From positions 1,169,001 to 1,233,000 of the forward strand of contig JAPFBL010000105.1 in assembly GCA_026182355.1 (NCBI GenBank): 64,000 nucleotides of DNA. The letters are read 5' to 3'. The position numbers and the translations under genes are program-made. This document shows, piece by piece, positions 26,093-37,402 of this stretch (its first letter is position 1; each line of letters begins with the position of its first letter). The notes under the pieces were generated by a model that saw only the letters and a list, made by a program, of their open reading frames with translations, was not told the origin of the DNA and made no database searches. The stretch is from Hermatobates lingyangjiaoensis (lineage: Eukaryota > Arthropoda > Insecta > Hemiptera > Hermatobatidae).

Positions 26093-29000
26093 CTAAAACA
26101 CAAAAAAGAATTCAAGACAATAGTTGATGTCATTATGGAGGAAGGGAGGGGTAATGAGGCTAAAACCAAAATACCACAAAATTAAATACAACCATGTTAT
26201 TATCTTAGTCATTATCTTAATCCAACAGAAAAACTGGTGTTTTTAATTCAATTTCAAATAAATATACTCTATTTATCATTGAATAGTTATGGAAAAAAAT
26301 TAGTCCGTTAATTACTGATTCATTTTTTTCATTTTTAATTAGGAAAAAAGTCAATTTAATTGAATGAAACAAATTTCCTAAGACATACACTTCACAACTG
26401 CTACTATCACGCTGTAGAGCGGCATGCGCCGCCGCTCATAGAAGAATTTACTAAGACATACACTTCACAACTGCTACTATCACGCTGTAGAGCGGCATGC
26501 GCCGCCGCTCATAGAAGAATTTACTAAGACATACACTTCATAACTGCTACTATCACGCTGTAGAGCGGCATGCGCCGCCGCTCATAGAAGAATTTACTAA
26601 GACATACACTTCACAACTGCTACTATCACGCTGTAGAGCGGCATGCGCCGCCGCTCATAGAAGAATTTACTAAGACATACACTTCACAACTGCTACTACC
26701 ACACTGTAGAGCGGCATGCGCCGCCGCTCATAGAAGAATTTACTAAGACATACACTTCATAACTGCTACTATCACGCTGTAGAGCGGCATGCGCCGCCGC
26801 TCATAGAAGAATTTACTAAGACATACACTTCACAACTGCTACTATCATGCTGTAGAGCGGCATGCGCCGCCGCTCAGAAGAATTTACTAAGACATACACT
26901 TCACAACTGCTACTATCACGCTGTAGAGCGGCATGCGCCGCCGCTCATAGAAGAATTTACTAAGACATACACTTCATAACTGCTACTATCACGCTGTAGA
27001 GCAAATGCGCCGCCGCTCATAGAAGAATTTACTAAGACATACACTTCATAACTGCTACTATCACGCTGTAGAGCGGCATGCGCCGCCGCTCATAGAAGAA
27101 TTTACTAAGACATACACTTCATAACTGCTACTATCACGCTGTAGAGCGGCATGCGCCGCCGCTCATAGAAGAATTTACTAAGACATACACTTCACAACTG
27201 CTACTATCATGCTGTAGAGCGGCATGCGCCGCCGCTCATAGAAGATTTTTTCTATTATTCCACGAGTTAAATGAGGGTTTAATGAAAGAAATGTACATAT
27301 TACTGCTAACTGTAACTGCTTAGCAGTTATTAAGGGATTAATTTACAATGACCGAATTATCTAAAACAGTTAAATACAGCTAATTATTTTAAAAGGATCA
27401 ATAATGGCAACATGATTGTTAGAAGTGTAGGTTCAAATTTCTTAATCTTTGGTTGTTTGCGTTGACTAGACCTAGTATGGCTGACTTGTTGAGTTCTCAT
27501 TAATAACTGTAGATGTTGATACGCATATTATAGAAAAAAACAAAACTGAAAAGGAAAATAGAAACATTTGGAGAACCAAAAACAGACTATTCATATTTAT
27601 TACCAGAAGTTCTTATTTTCTACACTCACATTATAACTGATAAATCTTATATTAAAAAAAGCTCGTATTTTACTGTTTTAGTCAATTATTTGGAACAAAA
27701 AAAGATTTAGTATTAAACATTAAGCCCTGTTGATGTCAAATATGTGTATGAAACGTTGACACTAATGTGAATTATGTTTCTAGTGTGATGATAACCATCA
27801 TAATTATGTATCTTATCAAATTTTTGGTATAGAATCAACTATAATTACAATATACTGTTCCTTTAATATTGAAGCACCTTTTCTACATCTCAATCGTACT
27901 GGCAAAGGAGTAGGATACTTGCTGAACAAAATTTACGGGTTTTCCTATTGGTATCTGTCTATATACGGTGTTAATATCTTGGTATTTTTTAATACCAGAA
28001 TCATTTTTATTCCGAAGTGAGGAGGATAAGGATCGTTGAACATTTTCTTTACTTGGGGCAGGAATTAATACGCCTGTCGAGTGATATGTGGTATCTAAAT
28101 ACAATGGAAGTAGTGGAGCCTACTCTGTTGTTTGGTGATATATCTTAATAACCTTACCATGGTATGATTTATGAAAGAAATTCATCAGAGCTATTTGCAC
28201 GTAATGATTAGCACTAAAGAAACTTATTTTAAATAAAATAATATATAAATATATATTTGTAACCTTTAACTACTAGATGTCCAAATAATTCACAAGCAGC
28301 TGGATTGAACTCATAAAGTTCTTTGTTACCTGAAATTGAAGTTTGATATTAATTGTATGTTGATCAATATTTATTATTTATATATTTGGTTTATTATTAA
28401 CAAACGACATCACTGATATTAATTTGTCAAGACGAAGCAGTTAGAATATTCCTATAATCCATTTCCCAATTACCATAGCACACTTGTTATCGATTCAACA
28501 AAGAAATGTTGAAAGTTCAAACTGTTAAACCACCTTTAACTTAAATCACTTCAGGACTTTTTTACACAGGTTTTATGTCACATCTTTATGTCATTTCACC
28601 GAGGGACTGAATGTACGTACAATATTTTCTGAATAACCCCAAAAGAGTTATCTCTAAAAATCGAACTGAAATCCTTTTAAGGATCCTTTATTCTTTTAAA
28701 AGACTTTATTTTGTAAAATTATAACACTGGGATTTACAACCCCTAGAATTTAAAAACCGGCTTGGGTACGAAAGCCCCACATTATAAAATTCTAGATATC
28801 TAGAAATGATTACCGCTCCGCTATTTTTCAGGATGAAATGCTTGTGATTTCTTTTTTGTGAAGGGTATATTTTAGAAATATCTAAAGAGGTTTAGGATCT
28901 ACATCTTATAAAACAGCCAGACTGAACTGAAGGCATTGCGATAGACGGCCTTATTATCAAAACTAGAAATGTCTGATCACTTTAGAAAAGTTAAATGGTA

Positions 29001-32000
29001 AAAACAATCTAATTATCATATGAGTATCTGGACATTGAGAGAACTGAAGGTAGGACCGATTGGCAGAGGTTGTAGGAAGTCGAACTATTTATACTCCGGA
29101 ACCCTTCTCTTCAAGACCTCCGAGCTCATTAAAGCCTCAGTTAAGGAATAGAGAAAACATCTATAATTCAGTGTACTGTCAAAAATTTAATAAAATAGCC
29201 ACCGCATATACAAGTTTAATATTCTAAAAACGCATTTGGAATACATAGTGTTCTTCTTCAGGCTTAAAACCAAGCTTCAAAGTCTGTGTGCAACTTCGAT
29301 CCTATTGGTCCTACCTTTGATTCCCTCAATGCCCATGTGTCCAGACACCCACATGATAATTAGACACATAATAATTATAATGATAATTATTTCTACCGAC
29401 TAGTTTTTCTAAACATATCAGACATTTCTAGTTTTGAAAATAAGACGATAGATTGCAAGGTTTTCAGTGCAGCCTAGCTGTTTGATAAGATGTAGATCCT
29501 AAACTGTTTTAAACTTCTTTTAAGATCGAAATTGAATCCTTAAAAAAGAAGTGTTGTCCTCTTCAGATAAAATTATATTAAATCTTGGAATTGAAACTAT
29601 TTCCCCTTGAAACCGGGATGCGATAATTTTAAAAACGATGGCTTTATCATAAGGCTCCTCAGTTATTAGTCGTGTTCCATTACATAAGCACGGTGGATCA
29701 GTATTTCTCATACATACACATAACAGGAGCTTCCTTTTTGAGTTCTAGCTTATGTTGCAAGCAATCCAGACATCTCTCGTGAGTCAAGCAATTCTTGAGT
29801 AAAATGTGAGTATAATTTTACATTCTTATTAAACATTTTATTCAAGAATATGTATGACAGGATATTGTGTAATTTCTCCTATAAATTATCAATGAACCTA
29901 TGATTCATTTCACTGGGTTTTTCGTTAAATGGAACTTACATAGAATTTTCTGTGAACAATATTTTTTGTGGGTTGATGAATGAAGAGTAAATGTATTCAA
30001 TACACTAATCAACATTATGATATCTTTTATTCATTCTTTTCCACTCTGTCATCACTAATATTTATCAGAAATTTAGAATATTTCTCATCTTCTTCTTGAA
30101 CTTTCATATTGCTAGTTAAATGGAATTTTGCAAATTTGCGCCACAAGACTGATTCAAGCATTATGTATATCAGCATCAGTTTCTCTCTTGACAACTGGAA
30201 GAAGTTGTCAGCTTTTGAGATACTATAGCCAATGCAGTTAGTCCTGAACTCCTTAATTTATGCAAGAATAGTTTTATTTAGAACTTGCCTGTACCATCTG
30301 ATGCATCGGGAGCCTTACTCTATCTCTTTTATTGAAATAGATAATCAAAAGAAGAAAATATAGGCATTATGACAAACTGTTTTTTGATTACGGGCATAAT
30401 TGTGTGCTGTTAATACTTTAGTTATATTAATTTGATAATTTCTAAAACTTCTGTTAACTATAATAAATATCATTGTTTATATATTAAATAATTATTTAAT
30501 ATTCTCGTTGATTATTCATTAAATTTTTTCTTTCTAAATTTATTTTAATTAAGTCATTATAATTTAGGTCTAAAAACTATTATTTAATCTTTCTACGTCA
30601 TTTATATCACGTTTTGGAAGCTCATTGTACAAAAGTCCTTCTGGCGCAAGCGCGCTGGATCTCCAATACGAAGGTTGTGAGTTAGATGCCCACCAAATTT
30701 CTAATATTTTATTCAATTTCGAGCGTGTGCAAACAGAAACGCGGGTAACAGAGTTTTATAAGTATATAGATTATTATCAAGTACCAGATTTTTTCCTTGC
30801 CCAAACGTAAATCCTGATACAATTCCTCACTGGGCCTGCTTCCTCTTCCGAGATCCCTGCTGCCGTTCCTCTTGTAATGAAAATGTTGTGAGCGATGTCA
30901 CTTTCAACAAAGAATGTGACCAATTTATGAACATCACTGAAAATGTATAATACCGATAAGTATTTCCTAGAATTAAACAAAAATAACATATAAACCTTAT
31001 TATTACGTCATCATAAATTGAAATTTGTTGAAATAAAATTGATTAGATTTAGGAGAGTTTTAAAAGCACTGTTCTTCATATACTACATTAATTATCCTCT
31101 AGGATATTCAAATGAGTTACCTGAACATGTTCTTTTAAGCATTTCTTTTTACTAATAGCAAAATTATAACACAACTGAAATGCTTTCAGGTTCAAAGATA
31201 TCAAATGCATTCTTCATTCTTATTTCACGATTTTTTTCTTAATGTTACATACACATTTTTTCAAAACCCTAAAACCTATCCTTCTTTTGGTGTTTCAGAT
31301 ATATATTTCTTAATTTTATAATGTATAAAATCTTTTCCATATTGACGTAATATACCTTTATTTTGCATTGACATTGCCTTAAAACTATGTAGAGGTTTTT
31401 GTTTAACTTAAATGTATATCTAATGTCAGTATGATAAAAACTGGAGCGTATTCACAAAAATTTAAATATACACCCACATTGTAGGGTAAAAATGAGTAAA
31501 TACCACATAATAACTGATTTCACTACATTAGAATACACCCACATATCAAACTATGTGCTTAATTAATTAATTAATGAAGTTAAAATACGTTTATTTTCAA
31601 AAACTAATGTTGTTCCACTTTTTAGACGAATGACACACATAAAAAATGGGTTCACATTACTACAGTAGAATAAAAAAAGACGAACATCGCAGTGACATAG
31701 GTTACTGTTCACCCGCAAAAAGAAAAATTTGACTTTAATGATACCTCTGGTTTTAACCAGTTTTTGACGTGTCATTGCAGCCTGTCGATTGTTTTGTAGT
31801 TCGTATCTTCCAGTCGGATAACTGCACCAAAAGATGAGTTTTTCAAATTTCCTCACGATATTAATTACGGTCTCAATTTGTGCCTCAGTAATCACAAAAA
31901 AAATTTTTCCAATGTCTTTGGTGTTTTGGAGGATCAAAATGCTATTAAATATTAACTTAATAACATATACCTTTAAAAATTAAGAAGATAAAGAAAATCA

Positions 32001-35000
32001 GTGCAAATATGTGTTACTTAAAAAGCTCCAGAATCATTTTTGATAAAAAGCTTGCATTGGCTGACAGGTTCGTATCAAAATTCAAATAAACAACGGGTAA
32101 AGACAAACAAGTATTATATCTTCACTCAAACATTACTTCTTTAACTTCCCTGAAACCTTCCAGGGTCAACCTGAATGAGCATGCAAACTTTCATTTAGAT
32201 TAGGCTGTGTGGAAAGTATGGCAAAGGGCCAGATGTACAAAGAATTTCATATATACTCGTAAAGATATGAACGACCCGTTAATTTTTAATCACTCTACTT
32301 TCTTCCAGTTAAATTCGAAATATCTACTTATTAGAGCATTTATACGCTAAAACAGTTTTAAATGTTAAAATTCTAAAACTATACGATCTTATTTCCTTCT
32401 CTCTTTGGATGCCCGGGAAACGTTGAATGCCTCTCTTGTTCTTCATTGATGGATCTTTAGAAAGTTAACAACTCCTGATCAGTCACTTAACGTAATATAT
32501 GCCGAAATCAAAATTCGAGGAGACTTAGCAATTAAATCAAAGGAGATCCGAGAATTCAAACCATTTTAGAAACGGAAGCAGTTGCAGTTACAGTTGCTAA
32601 AAGACAAAACTTTATGAATAGTAGTGAAACATTTGCACAGCCATTAAAGGTACTGGTAGTGGCTTGTATACAATATAATAGTATTTACAATAGTCGTAGC
32701 TATTGCGCGAAATGTTGTTACACAATGTTCAGTAATATTCTGCATCTCTTTTCGTTTCCGTAATATATGATCACGATAGATTTTGTCACTCCACCGATAG
32801 ATAGATAGATACCACCAAAAGTCACCCTTTCAGCCCAGCCCCTCTGACCCCCTACACACGCCAGTCGAATTTTATCAATTAGTTCTAATAATATTACAAA
32901 TATCACTTTTAATATGATATACAAATATAGTTATAATCATAAATGAATATATAAACAAAAGATAACAACAGAGTTAAGCTCTACAACACCTTATTATGAG
33001 ATCAAGTTTCCGATGGATCACTAATGATGAAAGCAAACCCTTTTCCTGGATAATCCATTAGTTCATAACATTTTCCAGACAACTGGTTTAGAACCTGAAA
33101 GTAAGACGTGTTGAGACTAGTAGGTGACAAGTGAAATAGAGAACAGACGACTACTGACAATACTTTCTAGTTTCATCGGCACTCTGAGGTAGTACGAGTG
33201 GTAGTGAAGATGATTAACAGAAGCATAAGCACAAAGGGAATTGAAACAAACTCGCAAGCTCCTAAAAATACAATCTAGTTATTAATAATATGAAGGTACT
33301 TAAACTTTAACAGTACCCTCAATATACGAGGCCTTTCAAGCAAAAAAAAAAGTACCACTTCTAATACAACTTTATGTACGAGCATTGACATTTCATATTA
33401 AAGGAAGTAACTCAACCAATCAGAACTAACTATATAATGAAGCAAAACAATTTTTTTCTATTAATGCTTATTGTGTAATATTTCATCATGAATTTCAATT
33501 TTAATTGGAATATTGTATTTATAAAATTAAATAAATTCAAAATTTGTTTGTATTTAATAATTTTCGGAAAATTCAATAACAATATTGACATTTTTTATAA
33601 TAAAAATAACGCATTTCCAACAAATACTGTACTTCTTTAAGTTACAATTAAACGAACAGCTACATTTAATCTGAAGAAGGACATGTTGCCTAGTTCTTCG
33701 AGACTACTCCAAGTCCAGTAGGGATATATTGGAAAGCAAGCGCTATTCTTAGATATACTGACATTAATAATAGCTAATAAAATTATTATTAAATAACACA
33801 CAAACCTAACTATCTATTATTCTGTAAGTTTAAAGAGCGTTTTTGTCTCACATTGCTTCAAAAACATCAAATTTTGTTTTGACATACATTTGTTCTCTGT
33901 TAAGCTAAGATAATTTACTTTTGGCAAAGTAAAACCATCGTACAAAATCAAAAGAACCGAACATTATAATAAATAATTAGTTATTCATTACATTATTAAT
34001 AATTAAACAATCATCCATTCAAAACGGTATTATTTAAGAATGTCATTCAAAAAAGAGAATAACAAATTAAACGAAAATAAAAATGTTTTTGATGTAAGCT
34101 GATTAACAAGATATGGTAGTTCATGTACAATAAAATGAGTACTCTGATGAAAGATTTGCAGTAACAGTGAGTTTGAGTTAGTACTGAAAATTCGGGGTTC
34201 GCAATTGTCGCGAAGACTATTAAGTGTAGGCACTGGAAACAACATGTAAAAGAAAATAGTTCAACTTACGGTGAATTGCTCAGTAGTACTAAAGATATGG
34301 CCAACGTCAGACCATCCTTAGTACAGACTTGCGGCAAACACAGAGACATCTTGGGGACAAGTAAACAGTGACCTTCACCAAGGGGACTTACATTTGCAAT
34401 CAAGAAATCATCTGATTCTGGAAAATAAAAAATCCTCTAGATAAATAATTTAACTTTATGAACCACATTGAAATAAAAAAACTGTAATTTCAGAAGAAAG
34501 TCAGATTTAAATTACGACTAACATACAATGGTAGTTGTAATGTAAACTACATCACAATTCCCTATACTAAAGAGATCCTACATTAATACTAAAAAATGTT
34601 GATCATTAATAAATTGATAGTTTGAACTTACCAGTGAAAAATTTGATGGAGTTTAAGCGTTAAGCAGCTAATGTTGTTAGACTGTAATTACCTTGTGTTT
34701 AACTTATAAACTTTGAGAGAAAAAATATATAATTTATGATCTACATTATGTTCCACAAGTTTAGGCTAAATAAACAATCTTATGAATATATATCTATATC
34801 GACAAAAAGAAAGGTTTTGTCTGTAGATTGCTTAGAACTAACTCATTTCAAGTTATCTTTACGTTTCATACATTAGACAAACATAATTTAATGTACACCT
34901 TCTCAGCCAATAACAGCTTAAGTAACTATATTTACAATAACCATTTTATACCATCCTAGTTGTTTTGAAGGAGAAGGAAAATTAATTATTTATATTTACC

Positions 35001-36037
35001 ATGCTAAAAATTGTATTAAGTCTCAATGGTAGTATAAACGATCAAACTCATTAAATTATTTATAAATGATAATTGTAATTATAGAGCAGTATCTACCAAA
35101 ATCGACTTAATTATTAATACAAGCTAAACTAATATTTACGATATCAAAAATATACTACCATCCATGTTTCTAATTTCCTACAAAAACAAAAACCCATTTA
35201 TCATATAATATTTTAAGATTATCAAAATCTGCCTAATTATGTCATATAAATATTAATATTACAATCAAATAAGGAATCATATATATCTCATTTATACACA
35301 ATCACAATACTACAAACGTTAAAATCATCCTAATTGTTATGTCATATAAATAATCATTCTATTCATAATTTACTCAAAATTGTGCACGGGTTAAATATTT
35401 TGCTATAATAACTCTCCCCTGTCTAGTTTCGATGGAAACTGTAAGAACTCATACAATTCCTGGAAGAAGAACTAGAAAAAATGCCCTATTTTAATTTAAA
35501 GCTAATTCACATTATATGACTATAAGTACATTTTAAGATAAAAGTAAGATATGAATATGATTTTGTGGCAGGAAGTGGCACAGAAACAAAAATACAGTCT
35601 CCCTGATAAATAATGCGTATGATTACCTTCGTTATTTCGAGAAACTTTGAAAATGACTTCCTTCGACGGAATTTTAGTAAAATTAAATTTATCCACATTG
35701 AAAGGATCTTTTAGAGTAATGAATATTTCTGGATGTCTTCTCTTCGCTGCTCGATCTGTGTTCAACTAAATAAAAAATTATATTTTCTCTTGAATAAAAT
35801 AAATGTAAAACAACAAAAACTATAATCATAGCCTACCTCAGCAAAAAAATTAAACCTACCCTGTACACGAAAAAACTTTTGCACATTTAGTTTATAACGA
35901 AAAACATTATTTTCCTGCATTCGTTTCCACTCATTCAAGCAAAGGGTGTCAAATTTAGAGTCCAAATTACTTTCCCAGGATGTATTCATCCGATATTCAT
36001 TATCTGAAAAATTGAAAACACTTCCTTGTTCGTTCAT
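25977..36037 (-). CDS. GDPGP1: GDP-D-glucose phosphorylase 1 homologue, 8 exons
   Basis: The minus-strand exons are 36037-35837, 35765-35627, 34417-34270, 33261-33159, 33094 to about 33039, 30966 (or 30936)-30785, 28329-28264 and 26092-25977, about 326-336 residues in total. GDPGP1 splits GDP-glucose with phosphate into GDP and glucose-1-phosphate, a proposed repair reaction in the cytosol. The order of conserved blocks matches the human protein: FNFTKI near the N-terminus, IANVSPLGEGHCLLVPK, CFNSLCAYASVNHLHYHSYY (histidine triad HxHxH), CYELMDYPGKG, ESDIAHNIFITRG, RIYVWARKKSG, and FNPAACELFGHLVVK. All junctions keep phase except exon 5 to 6. There the consensus continuation meets a TGA at 33004-33002, and only a weak donor (GG|GTTTGC) keeps frame. 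Its introns hold a satellite array, a Helitron fragment and other debris. It is probably functional, with one unresolved splice. Confidence 0.85.
26378..27246. repeat. 73-bp satellite array, about 12 units, in a GDPGP1 intron
   Basis: The unit begins AAGACATACACTTCACAACT; the start recurs 73 bp apart (26381, 26454). Units are almost identical. Each carries a hairpin with a 7-bp GC stem, GAGCGGC-ATGCGCC-GCCGCTC, in otherwise AT-rich DNA. A C/T difference (CACAAC versus CATAAC) follows C,C,T three times over units 1-9, hinting at a 219-bp higher-order unit. Confidence 0.95.
27247..28263. other. GDPGP1 intron 7, remainder
   Basis: AT-rich. A 73-codon minus-strand open frame (28104-27883) has no recognisable domain. 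Confidence 0.4.
28264..28329 (-). CDS. GDPGP1: GDPGP1 exon 7
   Basis: A 66-nt exon with acceptor TTTCAG and donor AAAG|GTTACA. It encodes NKELYEFNPAACELFGHLVV, matching the family AFNVALCELAGHL block. Confidence 0.9.
28862..29110 (+). mobile_element. Retroelement fragment, left half of an inverted pair
   Basis: It aligns with the reverse complement of 29270-29530. Shared stretches include a TTTAGGATCTACATCTTAT block, a CAAAACTAGAAATGTCTGAT block, and a region around GGAC..TTGAG..GAAGGTAGGACC. It corresponds to the RNase H-like piece at 29270-29530 but is more decayed. Confidence 0.7.
29270..29530 (-). mobile_element. RNase H fragment of a non-LTR retrotransposon
   Basis: The minus strand reads IMWVSGHMGIEG, the WVxGHxGIxGNE motif of non-LTR RNase H domains, then loses the frame. 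It forms the right half of an inverted pair with 28862-29110. Confidence 0.65.
29520..29755 (-). mobile_element. Helitron PIF1-like helicase C-terminal fragment
   Basis: An open minus-strand frame of about 75 codons reads KLELKKEAPVMCMRNTDPP then LCNGTRL, followed by GEIVSIPRFNI and FLRIQF. Helitron helicases have the block LKxGAPxMLLRNxDPxxGLCNGTRL, followed by RIP and RLQFP motifs. It stops before the TINKAQGQ motif. The rest of the element was not found. Confidence 0.8.
30635..30695 (+). ncRNA. Degenerate tRNA-like sequence
   Basis: TGGCGCAAGCGCGC resembles a Pol III A box and GGTTGTGAGTTAGATGCC a B box, about 35 bp apart with an anticodon-arm-like segment between. The acceptor ends do not pair, and the B box lacks GGTTCRANNCC. 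It may be a tRNA-derived SINE fragment or pseudogene inside GDPGP1 intron 6. Confidence 0.3.
30785..30966 (-). CDS. GDPGP1: GDPGP1 exon 6
   Basis: Two phase-equivalent acceptors exist, TTCTAG at 30967 and TTTTCAG at 30937. The second starts right at the conserved SDVHKLVTFFVESDIAHN. It also encodes IFITRG and RIYVWARKKSG. Donor TCTG|GTACTT. It is strongly conserved with the human AHNLFVTRG and VILWARKSSFG blocks. Confidence 0.85.
31563..31937 (-). other. Unidentified 124-codon open frame in GDPGP1 intron 5
   Basis: It is long for AT-rich intronic DNA. It includes YPTGRYELQNNRQAAMTRQK, followed by an aromatic- and Lys-rich stretch. No domain is recognised and no splice sites clearly bound it. 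It may be transposon-derived or chance. Confidence 0.25.
33039..33094 (-). CDS. GDPGP1: GDPGP1 exon 5, 3' boundary uncertain
   Basis: Acceptor CTTTCAG. It encodes QLSGKCYELMDYPGKG; family members continue with GFxF. The frame does continue as FAFIISDPS, to a TGA at 33004-33002. The next exon needs a phase-2 donor, and the only one after MDYPG is the weak GG|GTTTGC that ends this entry. The true end may lie up to 33005. Confidence 0.65.
33159..33261 (-). CDS. GDPGP1: GDPGP1 exon 4 (histidine triad)
   Basis: Acceptor TTTTTAG completes the split Pro codon from exon 3. It encodes LRVCFNSLCAYASVNHLHYH then SYYL. The HLHYH supplies the catalytic histidine triad. The only phase-compatible donor is ATT|GTCAGT, a less common form. 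Confidence 0.88.
34270..34417 (-). CDS. GDPGP1: GDPGP1 exon 3
   Basis: Acceptor TTTCCAG, donor TCACC|GTAAGT. It encodes IANVSPLGEGHCLLVPK, the NVSPxxxGHxLLVP nucleotide-binding strand of the HIT fold. Confidence 0.92.
35627..35765 (-). CDS. GDPGP1: GDPGP1 exon 2
   Basis: Acceptor TTATTTAG, donor GAAG|GTAATC, ends in phase 1. It encodes NTDRAAKRRHPEIF and PFNVDKFNFTKI; the latter matches the family block PFDxxxFNFTKI almost exactly. Confidence 0.92.
35837..36037 (-). CDS. GDPGP1: GDPGP1 exon 1
   Basis: 67 codons from ATG at 36037 to donor GCTGAG|GTAGGC, phase 0. It encodes the poorly conserved N-terminus and the start of the catalytic fold (GRFNFFAE). Confidence 0.85.
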
Positions 36038-36049
36038 TTTGAATAAGAC

Positions 36050-37198
36050 AGAAAAATGTTAAGCGATTTAACTGGTTATTTCAGTTGACATATGTTAAAG
36101 AAGTTTATACTTAGGTTTCTTCAGTTTTGTAACTTGTTTTACAACTACATAGTAATAACTATTATACCTGTAGCCCTTGCTGACTAATATAATAGTGGAG
36201 ATTGTTAATCTGCCATACTTAAGAATATTTACGCCTCTAGAAGTTATCTGTATGCTACTTTTTTTTTAATTAGTTTTATCACAATTTAACATCAAAATTG
36301 TTTTTGACCATTTTGAATAAAAAATATTTATTATTCTGATTATTTGCATATTCTCTTTCGGTACGCTTAGTCACAGATGTTGGTGATATTGGAGGATATC
36401 GAAATAACTGAAGAGTTGAGAAATGGTGAAAACTGGGCAGAGAAAAATTAGAGAAGAAACTAAATTAAATTTTGTTTATGTGTAAAAAAACACAAGACCT
36501 ATAGCATAATAGGCTGCTTGTAATCTTTCAAGAAGGATATGTATTATTAAAATAAAATGACAAGCAATTAGAAGCTCATCACTTATGTAGGGAAGAACCT
36601 CCTGATACCGTGTACCTAAAAGCCAAGTCTTCGCTGTGTCACTGACAAACGTTAACGTCTCTTTGAGTCCATCTGGAAAATAGAGTTAGCCAACGGCAAG
36701 CACTTCACAGGTAGATTCAGTGAGATTTTGAAGACAGTGATTCACATTCTATTTTATCGGTATTACAATCGCCAATGTATGTAGACGTGCGAACATTGGG
36801 GTTTAGCTACTTGTGTGACAAGCAATTATCTTTTCTGGAAAAATATAAGTAGAATAACTAATCGGAATTTGTCTTCTCAACTACTACTTATACAAGCTGT
36901 AATTAACATCAGGGCTGTGGAGTCGGGCATATTTTCCACCTGGAGGAGTCGGAGTCGGAAAAAATCAGGCGACTCTCCAACTCCGACTCCTCACCTAGTT
37001 ATTACTTGTGTACATGAAAATGAGATAAAATATGATTAATTAGTCTAAGTAGAATTTTTTCCTCCGGAGGCCTTGCTTGTTCAGTGTTACTTTGTTATAA
37101 GAAAATATAATATCAAACTTCTTCGTTATTTAATGTCGTATTTAGACATAATATAACTGCTAAAATAGAAGATGTTTATTAGTCTTTCATTCCTGGTG
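36050..37198. other. Upstream region of GDPGP1
   Basis: AT-rich DNA that should include the GDPGP1 promoter. No specific element is seen apart from the GC-rich hairpin near 36910-36995, listed separately. Confidence 0.4.
36910..36995. mobile_element. Fragment of a hAT-like MITE (GGAGTCGG family)
   Basis: CAGGGCTGTGGAGTCGG is followed by GGAGTCGGAGTCGG and then the inverted CAACTCCGACTCC. This wording, a CAGGG start with GGAGTCGG repeats, is typical of a widespread MITE family. Only about 85 bp remain. Confidence 0.45.
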
Positions 37199-37402
37199 GT
37201 CGACTCAGTCAAGGACTTTGTCTATAATGAGGTTGTTCGTTCGGCTATGACCTATAGATGCTCCATCTGGTTAAGAGCTGCACCAACGAACAAAGCTTGT
37301 ATCCAAATTGTTCAGAATAAGTGTGGCCGCCCTATAGCCAGGGCTCCTTGGTACGCCCGAACTGTGGGTATTCATCATGATTTGAAAAAGATGAATCCAT
37401 AG
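37199..37402 (+). mobile_element. Jockey-like RT C-terminal fragment
   Basis: The open frame reads VVRSAMTYRCSIW, QIVQNKCGRPIARAPWYART and GIHHDLKK. This matches the end of Jockey-clade RTs (RPxMTYGxxxW...LQxxQNKxLRxIxxAPWYxxN...HxDL). It is an isolated fragment with neither the catalytic core nor the EN region. Confidence 0.8.

Noticed and set aside
26378..27246. CRISPR-like array with palindromic repeats
   Set aside because: The hairpin is part of a 73-bp tandem satellite; the sequence between hairpins is identical in all units.
27883..28104. 73-codon minus frame as a GDPGP1 exon
   Set aside because: Exons 7 and 8 join exactly in phase and match the family without it.
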